Assembly: GCA_001247695.2 (NCBI GenBank) | Contig: LGRX02035357.1 | Coordinates: 1 to 62,945 of the forward strand | Length of the DNA: 62,945 nucleotides | From: Cymbomonas tetramitiformis | Lineage: Eukaryota > Chlorophyta > Pyramimonadophyceae > Pyramimonadales > Pyramimonadaceae | Reading direction: 5' to 3' | Part shown: positions 33,616-45,300 of the stretch, one piece after another | Position numbering within the stretch: the first letter of the stretch is position 1 | Layout: every line of letters begins with the position of its first letter | Made by a program: the position numbers and the translations under genes | Notes under the pieces: generated by a model | The model's database searches: none | Seen by the model: only the letters and a program-made list of their open reading frames with translations | Told to the model about the DNA's origin: nothing

Positions 33616-35560
33616 TTTGGCATGTATCTTAATTACAGGAGAAATGTGGAGGGTACATACTTCCTAGATATATACCGATTGTATCTTAGTTGCACCGATT
33701 TTACATAAGTTGTTTTCCACCGTAAAATTATACAACCTGGAGTTAAAGTTAGCATACTTACGGAAGATGTCAAAAAGCCGAATCTCTACGTAGGTTATGC
33801 GGGTCGAAAAAACCCGGATGTAACCATTATATGCGTTGAGATTTTGCCACTACATGGGCGCAAAGTCGGCCATTATATGAGCTGGAAATCTGTCCCTATG
33901 TGGGCTGAAAGTCAGCCATTACATGAGCTGAAAAACTGCAACTAGGTGTGAAGGAAACGCATGCTTTCACCCCAAAGCTGAACAGCGTGCTCTGCTTGCG
34001 TTTATTGTCGAGCTTTCGACGCTGGGAGGCGAGTTCCCCGAGGGTAGCCGTGTCGCACCGGCAGTCGGGTTGGCTTTTTCTTGCAGAGCATGCTCCGGTC
34101 ATCCTCTGCATGACTCAACGGCTCAATATCCGTGTAGTAGACCTGATCCCCATCTCTCTCTCCTTCGCTTCCACACATGATTCTGTTGGCTACTCCGGTC
34201 TCTAGTCGAAAGGATGGGTCTGGGTGGAGCCGTACCGTGACACGGTAATACTTCGCTTTGTTGAAGGGTCCACCAGTCACGAGGATTCTTTAAACCTGGT
34301 CGATTTGTCCCTTGGTTACAAATCCGTCGGAATGGTCCGTTATTATATTAATTTATATAGGCGGTTGTTTTCATTCGTTGATCCAAACCGTCTAAATTCT
34401 TTGAGTTTTTTTCCCCCCAATACCGCGATTTTGGCGATTTCAATAATTTATTTTGTGATCAATAATGCAAGCACGGTATTTAATTCTCCGACCGCATCTG
34501 AATAGTCCGGGTTTCTGTCTGATTGACAACCCTGTGGACAATGTTTCACATCGCCGTGTGTGCATGGTATATAACCCACTCACAGACACGCCAATTCTTC
34601 GTTACTCACCAGAAGGACCTTCGGCTTTTAAATGTATGCCGGGGAACACAGCTTGCTTATCGGTATTGGGGCATAATGCGACACTTGGCCATTTTAACAG
34701 CACTGGTAAACAGTTCACTTATTGCTTTTCACATGGCTTCATCTCAATAACATGCCATATACCATACATCTGGCAATATAAGGCCGCACGACTACTCCGG
34801 TCAGCGCCCACGCCAAGTGATACAATATATGGAATCACGGATCAGTTCATCCGCAAAGGCTTTCCATTAAACCGATAATCTCTCAACAAGCTACTTCGTA
34901 TCGGGCCACATCTGGAGTTATAACCTTCACTGTTAGTCCAGGAATTTCCTGGTGCCAAGTTCCATGTAGCATCCCGTGCACGCATATGACAGCCCTTTGT
35001 CATCGGACCGCTATAGCTGATTTCTGCTCCAAGTAGTTTCCAATAGCATCAACTGTCATATCTCAACACAATTGGTGTACGCGATGAAAGGGTTCTGTTG
35101 TACACGGATGAATTCAGTGGATATGTGACAACAGGTTGCACGGCGCATGCAACACACCCCATGGCAATACATACGTTTCCATCAATTTTGTCTGGCGATA
35201 TTGAACCTCTACCGTTCGGCTCATCATGCAACTTGATTCTAGCTAGATCCTGCAGGCTGCTTAACAAGTTGCCGCAATTGAATTGCTTCACAGCCCGACA
35301 TCGCGATGATGCTGTCAAACAGTTTGCAAGGTATATGACTGATAGCCCGTGTTTGCACGGGCTCGACACTTGCTCTCATGAAAGTAGTTCCGTACCTAAT
35401 CCCGTCATTGATTAGCCACTTTGCTAACCAGCAGGTAGAAACTAAAGGCTCAACGGCTTAAAGTTGTTGGGACTTCCCTCGCCTTTCTAAGACACTTTTC
35501 AACGAAGCCGCCGCCGCTTGCCTTTTGGCTTCCTTCTTATTTCTACCATAACCACTTGTC
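33616..35560. other. Gene-poor stretch
   Basis: No frame shows a recognisable domain, and longer frames look like chance. A palindromic or repetitive origin is not obvious. Confidence 0.4.
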
Positions 35561-35577
35561 AGTGATTGGCCTGCAGC

Positions 35578-35826
35578 ATGCCGGAGATTGCCAGCAAGTC
35601 AGAGCGGATTCACATCTCAGTGCAGGGCAACAACATGCAGATTAACCAACAGTGTGGCGAGGCGCATATCTACACGGCAGTTAGAGGACTCATACACATG
35701 CAAGCGCAGGACATACACGATATCGCAGCCACTCTGACCATCCCCGGCAGAGTCATGCAGATGCATGGACAAGGTGGGCCGGTGACAACTTTTAAAATTC
35801 AAATAACGGACACCGGCATAGAATAA
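35578..35826 (+). CDS. Short hypothetical ORF
   Basis: An ATG at 35578 opens about 82 residues (ISVQGNNMQINQQCGEAHIY, later DIHDIAATLTIPGRVMQMHG), ending at TAA 35824-35826. The composition is protein-like and the stop is followed by AT-richer DNA, but no family is recognised. It could be chance. Confidence 0.25.
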   Translation: MPEIASKSERIHISVQGNNMQINQQCGEAHIYTAVRGLIHMQAQDIHDIAATLTIPGRVMQMHGQGGPVTTFKIQITDTGIE

Positions 35827-37651
35827 CCTGAAGGCATGAAATCAAGAAGGAAAATGCGAAATCGAGAGCCTGGACTTCTAACCATCCGCGCGACGAGCCT
35901 GCATGTATGGAAACGACTGTCTCCGCAGATGATCGAAACGTCGAGTGTCCAGCAAAGTACCAGAAAGATTTTCTAAGATTGCGAAAACAGGAACAAGCTT
36001 ATTCACGGCGGAGCAGACACGCGACAGCAAGATGATCCACGGCGGAGCAGACAAGTAACANNNNNNNNNNNNNNNNNNNNTACCACGTCCAAAGGGTGCC
36101 GAGATAACTCCCATGGTCGTTGGGGTACCACCCCTCCGGCCGCCAATAGAGCGCCGGCGGGACGGCTGTGGGCGTCAACACACCAGCACCACCGACCGCG
36201 TCGCCGGTGTGCTCCGGGGCTGCTGATGATGCCTGCGCGGAGTGATCTTGGGAAGGCATGGCAGCTGCACAAACAAAGAACAGCATGCAGACCGCGAGAG
36301 ATGTGAGGGCGGAGAACCCAAAACCCATCGGCGGTCTGCCGCACCCCAAGGCCTGCCACGGTGGCGGAAGACCCTCGTCGTCATCCTCGGAGTCGTCTGC
36401 TGCCACTGAAACCGAGTCCATGGGCGCAACGGTCCCCATGCTGTGCATCGCAAGGGTCGGCTCCGGTCCCGTGAGGTCCAAGTTGACCGCGAAATTGTCC
36501 ATGAAGGACATGTGCGGCTCGTGCGCGTGCAACGCGCTGACGGGGTACAACTCCTCGTCGGACACCACCGACTGCGGAGCGGAGGGCGGTGCTGGCGGCG
36601 GTGGTACGACCAGAGCGTCGGCATGGACCTTGTCATGGACCTTGTCATGGACCTTGAAGTTGTTGATGTTCACAGCACCACCAATCGCGCAGACCCCGAA
36701 ACGGGTGTCAGCGGGCTGGCAGCACTTCAGATACTCGTCGATGGTGTCGGGCACCTGCCCCTCGGCGACAGCGAAGGAGAAGGCGGAGACGGTGTCGTAG
36801 AGCTCCGGCTTGCCGTCTGCGATGTAGCAGACGGCGTCGTTGTTGTCCATGGCGTCCTGGAACAGCGTGGCGAAGACGTCATTCTCGCTGTCCGCAACGC
36901 TGAAGCCGTGTGCGCCAACATGTCCGCGCGGCCCGCCGTTCGGGCAGTCCCGATGCCAATGCTTCTCCGCCGTAGCGGAGCATGTCGGGTTCCCGCACAA
37001 AGGAACGAACGTACCGGTGGGCTTGTGGAAAGCCACCTTCCCCGAAGGCTTCCCACGGAATTTCTGCGGGAAGTTGCCGTGCTCGGGAAGAGGCTTCGCT
37101 GCGAAGCGGACTCCGTCACCATGTCCACCTCGTCCGATGGCGTTCTTCTTGTCGTTGCGGGTCGTGAAGCCCTTCGTGTCGTCGATACGGTTGTGAAAGG
37201 CTTTGATCTCTTTCTTCATGTCGAAGAGCTGGTCGCGGAGCTCGCTGAAGATGGTCTTGAAGTCTTCGTTGTCGCTCTGTCCAGTCAGGGTGAGGGCGGA
37301 GAACGTGCGCGCAGCAGGCGGGACTTGCGAGTCCGTCCCGTTCTGTGCGTAGCACTCACGGGTCCATTGCTGGATGGTGGCAAGGGACTCCGCCGCACGT
37401 TGGTCGTGCAGCAAAAGCCGGTTGACAACCGGGGCATAGAAGACCGGGTCGAGGGACTTGATGAACAGGGACTTGACCTCCATGTCGTCGAGGGTGCTCT
37501 TCCGTCGAGCAGACCGGAGAGCGGCGTTGAAGGCGGCGATAGTCCGCGACGGGTCGAACTGGGTGATCTTGATGGCCAGAAGGTCTGCGGTGGCCTGAAA
37601 GGGTCCGCCGGAATCCAGAAGCATCCTGGCGATCTCCAGTAACACCAAGGC

Positions 37652-38265
37652 CAGTGTCGACAACGGATCCGGATTCGTTGCTCCGGATCCAGACACAAAT
37701 CAGAATCCGACCTATCGAATCCTCAATTTAAGCGGCTTCGAAAGATACAGATACGGGCAGATCCTGAAATTCTACTGGATTCGAAGCATCGAATCCTGAT
37801 CCGTAAAAAATCCGTCAATTCCGACGATTCTGCGAATCCAGACCTGCCAAGTAAAAATTTGAACCCACATCCTTTAGGGTGTTTGCCAATATGGCCCTGC
37901 TTTCCCAGATGTGCTAAGAGGATAATTCCGTGACATTTGTCCACATTTTGATTAGTTTATATCCCTTGACAATCGAAATTCATATCACAATTGATAATTT
38001 GACATTTGACTTTTCGATCGGCAGCATGGAATATAACGGATCCACGGAGACTAATCCAGACATTTTCTGGATTTTCGAGTACAGATACAGTGACAATCCT
38101 GAAATTTCGTGTATCCGTTCGAACGAAGCCTGATTTTCGTTGGCTCCGACAGGTACAGATACGAACGGATTCAAACAAATTGCTGGATCCGAAGCGTCGA
38201 ATCCTGAAAGATTTCTGGATCCGTCCTACGAATTCGGACTGGACCCGGATCCGTTGTCGACACTG
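37652..38265. mobile_element. Element B: second hAT-like MITE, inserted in the tip of element A
   Basis: 614 bp with terminal inverted repeats of 21 bp (CAGTGTCGACAACGGATCCG plus one base). The 8-bp target duplication ACCAAGGC (37644-37651, 38266-38273) overlaps the terminus of element A. CAGTG-type ends and an 8-bp duplication indicate hAT. The interior has repeated GGATCC/GATTCGA motifs and no coding capacity. Confidence 0.92.
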
Positions 38266-38672
38266 ACCAAGGCCCGGTATCGGACTTATTCGGAGGTATC
38301 GATATTTTTCGACAAGTCAAGATTTGTTCTCGACAGATACCGATAACCAGCTGGGAATTATCGACAGATAACGATAAACCAACACAGATTATCGACAGAT
38401 AACGATAAATTAAAACTCAATATCGACAGATATGATAAATCTATTATTCAAGCTGTTATCACGATATATCACCCGATATGATATCGGGGGGTTATACAGA
38501 TTAAAGCCGTATTTACACTTTACAGGGTGTTCATGGAAGCCATGAGGGAATGTTCCAAGGTACCCTCCTTTAAGCTCTTTCACAGGTTGCTATGCATCCT
38601 ACCACATGCACTAAAACACCTTTCTACACCCGCCGAGCTAGCAGGCACCCCCCAAAACTGGCGCGCACCATC

Positions 38673-38956
38673 TTACTTATGTTGATATGCAATTGGCTCC
38701 CAGGTGTCGGCTGAGTCGTCTAGTCCCTCCCAGCTGACAAGCCACTGTAATTTGCCGTAGGAGGTCCTCTCGTCCTTCACCTCTCGCACTACGTATTCTA
38801 CGTTGTCGCTGCCGTTAATGTCAAATGGTGTTTTTTGGGTACGCTTGACCTTCCCCTTACCCTGCGCGACAAGGGTGCATCCGACGGGCTTTTTCGTTTG
38901 TTTCGCCCCATTTTCGATTGTGTGCGCAGAATAGTGTCGAGCGGTGTGGGATGGAG
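38673..38956 (-). CDS. Chromodomain-encoding exon inside element A
   Basis: Chromodomains bind methylated histone tails. The exon follows an ATATTTTCAG acceptor (exon edge 38956) and ends with a stop at 38673. A basic lead (KGKVKRTQKTPFD) precedes the domain: NVEYVVREVKDER, then GKLQWLVSWEGLDDSADTWE, P. The Tyr and the Trp of the methyl-lysine cage are present; the third cage position, usually Phe or Tyr after KWKG, is Leu here. The domain is at the extreme C-terminus. Either a captured host exon or the tail of the element's lost protein. Confidence 0.7.
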
Positions 38957-39759
38957 CTGAAAATATATTCAAAATAATGAGAAGTCTGAGAGGTGGGTTT
39001 CATTCAAAAGTTCAAATCGGTGTACATCGATCCTTGGACTTTGGATTTTGGATGTTGGTTGGACCGGCGAAATTTTCGCGTTATCGATAAGATATCGGGC
39101 AAATACATAAAAATCGGTATCGATAGATAACGATAATCCTGGGATTCATATCGACAGATGACAGATAACCCACTTGGTAGTATCGACAGATAACGATAAT
39201 TCGCGATATCTAAAAAACACGTATCGACAGATACCGATAAGTCCGATATATCGATATATCGGGATATCGGGGTTATCGATACCGGGCCTTGAGTAACACC
39301 CGTTTCCCATCAAACGGGTGTGCCTCCGCCGAAGACTCCATCCAGTCTGCCGCGGGCGACACCGGAGCGATGATGTACTCCAGTGTCGAAAACAACAACT
39401 TGTTCGCCTCAGCGCGGACGGGCAGGGTGGCATCCTCCAGGTCGAACAGAGAAGAAAACGCGTCTTCCTCAGTGACGAAAATGTCCCCTAGCGCCAGAAC
39501 CAGACGGGCGAAGACGGAGCTGACGTTCGACTCCGTACCATCAAAACGCCCATGTTTGTCGCCGTACACCTTCTTGAGGACTCCTTCGCCAGACGTCTGA
39601 CCTCGTCGAGGAACATCGCTCCCGCTGATTGGGCAGCCGGTGCAGTCGCAACCGTAGGAGTGGCTGGCGTGGTCGCATGCCTGGCTGCGGCATCGTCGAA
39701 AATGGTAACTAGTGAGCGGCGTGCGGCCGCAGTGTGTGATCTCGTAGAAGTACCCATGA

Positions 39760-40320
39760 TGAAATGAGTATAGAGACAGGGTGAGGTGGATAACGCGAGG
39801 CGAGGCTAACGGTGTGGGCGACGGCTTGCGAGTTGCGGCGGGTCGTCGAGGATAAACCGAGGAAACAGCAAATAGTACGCGGTCGTGTGGGACGAAAGGA
39901 CGTGATCAATGCCGGACGGTATACTAGTGACCAGAAATCACAAAATCCAGCCCAACGATACTGCACGGAAAACAAGCTGCCGTAACGCGCGCCCCAATCA
40001 TGTCCAATCAACCGCGCGTCCGTAACTGAGCCATACCGCCCATACCGAAAACCTCTCTAACGCGGGCCCCTCACCCCATCTCAAGCGTCGGTGTTTAGCC
40101 AATCATGGCCAAAGTCGCAGTGTAAAATTAAGAGTGCGTGGGACCAAACCTGCTGAATATATCAGCTGGACTGTATATTCGGTGAGACAGATAATCAGAA
40201 TAGATAACCGGTGAGAATACTCAGTCTTCCCGTTATATGTTCGGGGTCTAGGGTTCCGGGACCGGTGACAGTCATACACCCTAACTATAGGAATGACAGT
40301 CGGGGCGTCACTTCCAGCAC
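39760..40320. other. Upstream region of the minus-strand gag (possible leader/LTR remnant)
   Basis: No coding signal. This is where the 5' leader or LTR of the minus-strand element would lie, but no matching downstream copy is available because of the N gap. Confidence 0.35.
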
Positions 40321-40324
40321 TTGT

Positions 40325-40528
40325 TGTCCCCCTTCGGAGAGGAGTGTCACACGCAGCATCAGTCATCGGTAGCTCGGAACACACAGAAGCATAAAACTCT
40401 CTAAGCCTTTTATGTTATTATCTTAGTATTCCGAAAGCGAGTGTTCACTGACTGCACGTTCTGTGATAGATATATATCTGACTATATATATATATCCCCC
40501 ACCAGCCAGAGAATCTCACTTCTCATCA
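40325..40528. repeat. LTR (left copy) of the older element
   Basis: Matches 54631-54835 with substitutions and small indels. Contains TTATCTTAGTATTCCGAAAG and a (TA)n tract that could act as a core promoter. Confidence 0.75.
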
Positions 40529-40830
40529 GGTTACGGGTCACCACTTCTTTTGGTGGCATTTTCTTTTTGGAGTTACTAATTTCCGTCTCGCCGAACGTAC
40601 CGGTCACCAGAGATTCGTCACCTTATCGACTACCACGTCTTCACGGACTTCACCACGTCGTGATTTTTTCTCGCGACTAATCATTTTGACAACAGATTCG
40701 TTTCCTCATCAACGACCACTTTACAATTAACAACAGAATCGTGTCCTTATTCACGACCACATCACAACACCTCTTCTACGAAACCACGCGCAGTCAGCTG
40801 TGCTTTTCGTACGACCAACTGGCTGGTCGT

Positions 40831-41090
40831 ACGCCGTTTTTGACCTTACCTCCGCTTTCCCCGTGAAATTTGACCCCAATTGCACTTTTGCATCACTCGA
40901 TTTGGTTAATTTTACGGAAAGTTACGTCGACACCAAGAATCCAAACGCACTCTCGACTTTCTGGCCAGCAGCACCGCTCCTGGCGGGAAGACCGTTTGCC
41001 GCACGACGTTTTTGACTTCACCGACGTTTTCCCCGCGAGAATCTACCCCAATTTGACCCTTTCATCGTTTGATTTGCTTAATTTTACGAG
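40831..41090. repeat. Diverged 170-bp duplication
   Basis: GTTTTTGACCTTACCTCCGC...GGTTAATTTTACG (about 40836-40915) recurs in diverged form at about 41006-41089 (GTTTTTGACTTCACCGACG...CTTAATTTTACG). Non-coding; lies between the left LTR of the older element and the insertion. Confidence 0.7.
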
Positions 41091-41623
41091 AAGTTCGCTT
41101 TTCGCTTGGGAACCCTAGCTTTGGGTTCGCAGATTCTGCAGTCAGCGGTCAGTGGTCAGCGACCATGTCCACTGGACCTCAGCGTGCACGTATGGCCGCT
41201 GTTCGTTCGGCGTTGATCTCTCTTCGAGTACATCGGCAACATTCTACCATTGGCCATGGTCTGGTGGTGTCTCGGGTGGTGTTTGCGCACCAGACACCAA
41301 GCTCGAGTCCATCGCGCTCACCATCGACAACGAGTGCTTTGACCATTTCGACCTCATCCCTCCACTTCCCTCACCTTCACCATATGCGCCCCTTGGTCAC
41401 CATCTGGTGGTGTCTGGTGGTGCTATCACGCCCACTTCACCTTTCACCATCATCCCTTTCAAGCCTTTTCCCATGAGCTCAACCACACCCCTTCACCGCA
41501 TTTTCCACCTTCCACCTCCTCACCCTTTCTTCGTCGGTGCGTTGCGGCCGCTTTTGGCCTTGGCACCGCACGGGCATTGGCTGAACATCGTCTTCCTTAC
41601 GCTCGACGTCCTCTGTCATCGAG

Positions 41624-41955
41624 TGCTGGAGTTGACATTCAGTCCGAGCTCAGTCATCAGAGTTGTCATCACCGACCCGTCATGACCGCAGTCATCACCG
41701 ACTCGACCTGACCGCTGTTATCACCGATACGGCTCGACACCTCTGACTACTTCACTGACCTGATTGTCATCTCCTCTGATCGAGTTCGGTTGTCACATGA
41801 GACAGAGCACACTAGCTCATTTCGCATCACACTCAGCATACTAGAACTATATATATTATATCTTCTGTATGTTGAGAGAGATTCTGAGTGCGAAACCCTG
41901 AGCGTTGCAGTGCTTCCTGTTTGACCTGTCTGTTTTCTGACTGGGTCTTCTCGCA
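41624..41955 (+). repeat. 5' LTR
   Basis: 332 bp, TGCTGGAGTTGACATTCAG to GGGTCTTCTCGCA. A tandem GTCATCACCGA motif occurs in the first 100 bases and an AT-rich TATATATTATATC stretch may be the core promoter. Confidence 0.95.
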
Positions 41956-42396
41956 GGTTTGGCCCCACCACCGACCTAAGGCTAGGAGCCGATTATGGTC
42001 GGCTAAACGCTTAGGGAAGCGCCAAGGGGGCGCGCCAAGTAGGGATCATGGAAGTAAAGTAGGCAAGTAGTGGTGAGTGAGAGGAATCGTACGTTCCGTT
42101 TCAGCGTTTAAATTAGCTAGGAAAATCCTGGGACGGCCTGATCAACCGTAGGGACCCTAGCAATCTCGCGCGAGTACTCTTCAAAAACGCGGGACTGAAC
42201 GACAAGCTCCTCCACGCCATCGCCACTGACTGCTAACTGTGTTGTTTTTGCATCACAGGCTTTCTTCCCCCTTCTCTTTTTGGCACCCTCTTGGTGCTCC
42301 TGTTGTGAATTTTGATTGCTTGATTACTTGTTATTCCCTGTTAGGGATTGCTAGTGTTTACCTTGCTTGTAGTTCTTTTCTTCTTGATTATTTAGC

Positions 42397-45300
42397 ATGT
42401 CCTCTACGCCGTACGCCACACCGCCGGTACTGCCGAGACGTTTGCTGACACACCCCCCAGGGGCGAGGAAACGTCAGCTGAAATTCGGTGCTTTAAATGG
42501 CACGCCCACGCCAGCGGATGCTCCGGACACGTCAGAATTATCCGTTTGCAACAACCTAGCATGGGAGCTTTTACGCAAGCCGGCGGAGTTCGATGCATTA
42601 CTCAGCGTCATCAAAGGGAAATGCGTCGAGCCTGGAGAGTCTGCAAAGACCTGGAAGTTCACTAGCAACGAGAAGAATGCTCGTTTGCTCTTGGACATCC
42701 TGGTTGAGCAACTCGATTCCAGGCTCAGACTCGTTCACCCCAAGATGGCGTTGATGTTTGACTTGCAAAACCACAGTCTGGAGGTTCCGCAGAAAGCGAA
42801 TCTCCTGCTGTTGGAATTGCTCCAGTCGCTCTGCGCAGGAGACGCCTTGCGTATCCTGCGCAAGGCTGACAGACTCTTTCCAAGGGATGGGAAGATCGCA
42901 CTTGTTCATCTCGTGAGGCACGTTGTGCCCGATCACGAGGAGTTCAGCGCTGCGGACTTCCTATTCGCTGGTGACAGAGTGGACTTGAGGGCTGGCCAGG
43001 ATCCAGCGGACTACATTGACGTGTTCCAGACATCTCTGGACACCATCGAGTCTGACTTGGGTCCTGGGTGCACCGTTGCTATCTCCGAGAAAGCACGGAT
43101 TGCACTGTTTCTCCGTAGGATCTGTCCCGTCTTTTATAAGGCGGTGCATGATGCCTACACAGAGGAGAAGCTCGATGCTGACTCCTCGCTTTCCTTGCTG
43201 ACCTGTTTCCGTGAGACACGGGCAGTGCACAGGAACGCGGGGACGAAACTCAAGTCACCACTAACGGCTGCTTTCTATAATGATGCAGGTTCGCATCAGG
43301 TCGGAAGCCGTGGTGCACATGGCCGCAGGGGAGTCCCTGACCGCACCTCATCCCGCCAGTACATTCCGCCTCGTCGCTCTAATCCGTTTAAGGGGATTGC
43401 CTCTGGTTACCGTGCAGGAGTCTTTCCCCGCAAGGGTGGTAAGACAGGCGGTAAAGGGAAGCAGAAGACCGGCAAAGGCAAGGGCAAGGGGAAGTCCCGT
43501 GTCGTCTTTGATCGACAGACCCAGCAGTTCCGAGGGGAATGCTGGACCTGTGGGTCAAAGGGGCACAGGGCTGCCGACTGCCCGAAGCTGATGTCGGCTC
43601 ATGCTTTCCATCTAGACCCGAAGCTGCTTGCGGAGCATGCTCGGACGGAGATTCTAGCTGCCCAGTATCAGACTGCCTACGAGGAGTCTGAACAGGCGCT
43701 AGAGTCCTTCTGTCTGTTGCACGGCACCCCAGCAGTTGTCGGGTACCAGGAGGACTCGTGCTCTGACAGTGAGGGTGAGGAGAGTTCTCACTCCGCCAGT
43801 CAGGAGCACGGGGACTCCGATGAGTCTGACGACGATGGGGACTGGGACGGCCTCTCCGAGGCTCAACAACAGGAGTGGGACCGCCTACAACAACATGCGG
43901 AAGCCAAATTCCAAAAGTTCTGTGCACAGTCCGAGAATGTCTCGTTGTCACTCGGAAGAGTGCACTTCGGGATGTTCCGGACCGGCACAGAACAGAAGGC
44001 TTGTGACCCCTTTCCCACTCCCCCCTACTTGCTGCCTGACATCCCTGCTTCTGCACCTGCCTCTGCACAGCACGATGCATCCCTCGATGTGTCACAGCAC
44101 TCTGCACAGTCCACGGCTACGGTGGTGTTCGCATGCTGCAGGCAGTACCACTCCAGCCGGACACAGCAGGCACCGCACGGGTCGGCTCTTGTGGATCATG
44201 CTCCGCAGGACCGAGCAGACTCGTCGGTGGTGTCTGCTGGACTGTTTGCAGCACAGTGTGACTCACTGTCCCCACCCGTCCACCACACACACACCGTCCC
44301 TGCACTTACAGAGACTTGCTCTCTGTTTGCAGGAATGACGGTGGTGCAGGGCGACGGTGAGGACAGTGACATGTGCACGGCACCGGCACCCACCGAGCAC
44401 TCTTCCCCACACCACACTCACAGTGCATCTTTGTTGAGGGAGGGGTCACGGAGCAGTGCGGTACCCCCGCCTGCTTCCCCCCTGTCTGCTCCAGGGAAAT
44501 CCCTGGAGCAGGTTCACTGGGAGCGGGTGTGGGAGGAGGATTACAGGTCCCCTACCGTTTGCCACGGTAACCTTTTGCCATCAAAGAGTTCACTAGGAGC
44601 TAGGGGTGTAGCCCCTCTGGTGACGCCCCCGCCACCTGGCCCTCCTGACTTGTTGCTGTCTGATGCAGGCTCTGCCGTGTCAGTGTCCCCACCAGCCAGT
44701 GAGCACCGGGTGCACACTGGGGGCACTGACACGGCCACAAACTTTAACTCAATCAATCTCGGAGGTCGCCCTACAGAAGGGAGTCTCTCCCGCTCTTTCC
44801 TTCAGCAGTGTCCTCCTGTCCCCGCTCCGGTCCATGAGTCGCTTGACCTGGCTAGTGACACGCACATGTCTGACACACAGGCACCACCTCCACCGCCACG
44901 GCGTGTCGGTAGAGGTGGTGTCTCTATCTTCCGGTGTGCATTCATGTCCTTCGCCCTGTTCACTTGCTTCCTGGCAAGTGCTTCGGCGGAGGCCCTCTCA
45001 GCCGCAGCACCTGTTCAGGGAGTGTGGTACGGATTGACATTGTGTCAACCGGGGGGGGAGATGGGAGGTGGGCAAAGCAGTACTGCAGTCAGTCAGTACA
45101 GTCATTCAGTCCAGTCAGTCCAGTCAGTTTGGTCTGGTGATGGTGGTTTATCCGATGGTGGCTTACCTGATGGTGGCACTGGTGTCACTTCTGACTGGTC
45201 TGCCACCCGGCAGTGTTCCTCTGGCGATGGTTCTGGTTATTCCTCTGGTTCCGACTGGCATTGGCAGTATGACTCTGGTCAGCACCGCCACTATGGTTCT

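Larger units (their letters stand above)
37646..39291. mobile_element. Element A: hAT-like terminal-inverted-repeat transposon (non-autonomous)
   Basis: Ends CAAGGCCCGGTATCG (reconstituted across element B) and its inverse at 39277-39291, with an exact 8-bp target duplication AGTAACAC at 37638-37645 and 39292-39299. The 8-bp duplication with CA-starting short termini fits hAT elements. Without element B it is 1024 bp. Subterminal TATCGACAGATAACGATAA-type motifs recur near both ends (38340-38430, 39110-39230), as expected for transposase binding sites. The only coding-like content is a chromodomain exon; no transposase was found. Confidence 0.9.
35999..39757 (-). pseudogene. Copia-like gag gene, interrupted by nested DNA elements
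   Basis: Retrotransposon capsid/nucleocapsid gene. The start is near 39757 (MGTSTRSHTAAARR). The frame shifts once near 39570, then runs to the DGKRVLL codons at 39292, where two nested elements are inserted. Precisely after them the frame resumes (EIARMLLDSGGPFQ) and stays open to the N gap. It contains a variant zinc knuckle (CGNPTCSATAEKHWHRDC, about 36950-37005), an acidic Pro-rich spacer and a hydrophobic membrane-like segment (FSALTSLAVCMLFFVCAAAM, about 36240-36330). The layout matches the gag of the plus-strand element at 42397, so both belong to one family. The pol part is missing beyond the gap. Confidence 0.75.

Noticed and set aside
33050..33708. Plus-strand ORFs of 130-143 residues rich in Tyr, Cys and His
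   Set aside because: Translation of the 113-121-bp satellite in several frames.
36443..37642. 399-residue plus-strand ORF
   Set aside because: Antisense shadow of the minus-strand gag; the gag frame carries the zinc knuckle and Copia-like order.
41747..41971. Minus-strand ORF repeated at 54147-54356
   Set aside because: It is an antisense frame through the two LTR copies.
41956..41975. Primer-binding site for a specific tRNA
   Set aside because: The sequence after the 5' LTR does not clearly match any tRNA 3' end that I can verify without a search.
42601..44110. Minus-strand and +2 ORFs inside the Gag-protease ORF
   Set aside because: Shadows of a long, compositionally biased ORF; no domain recognised.
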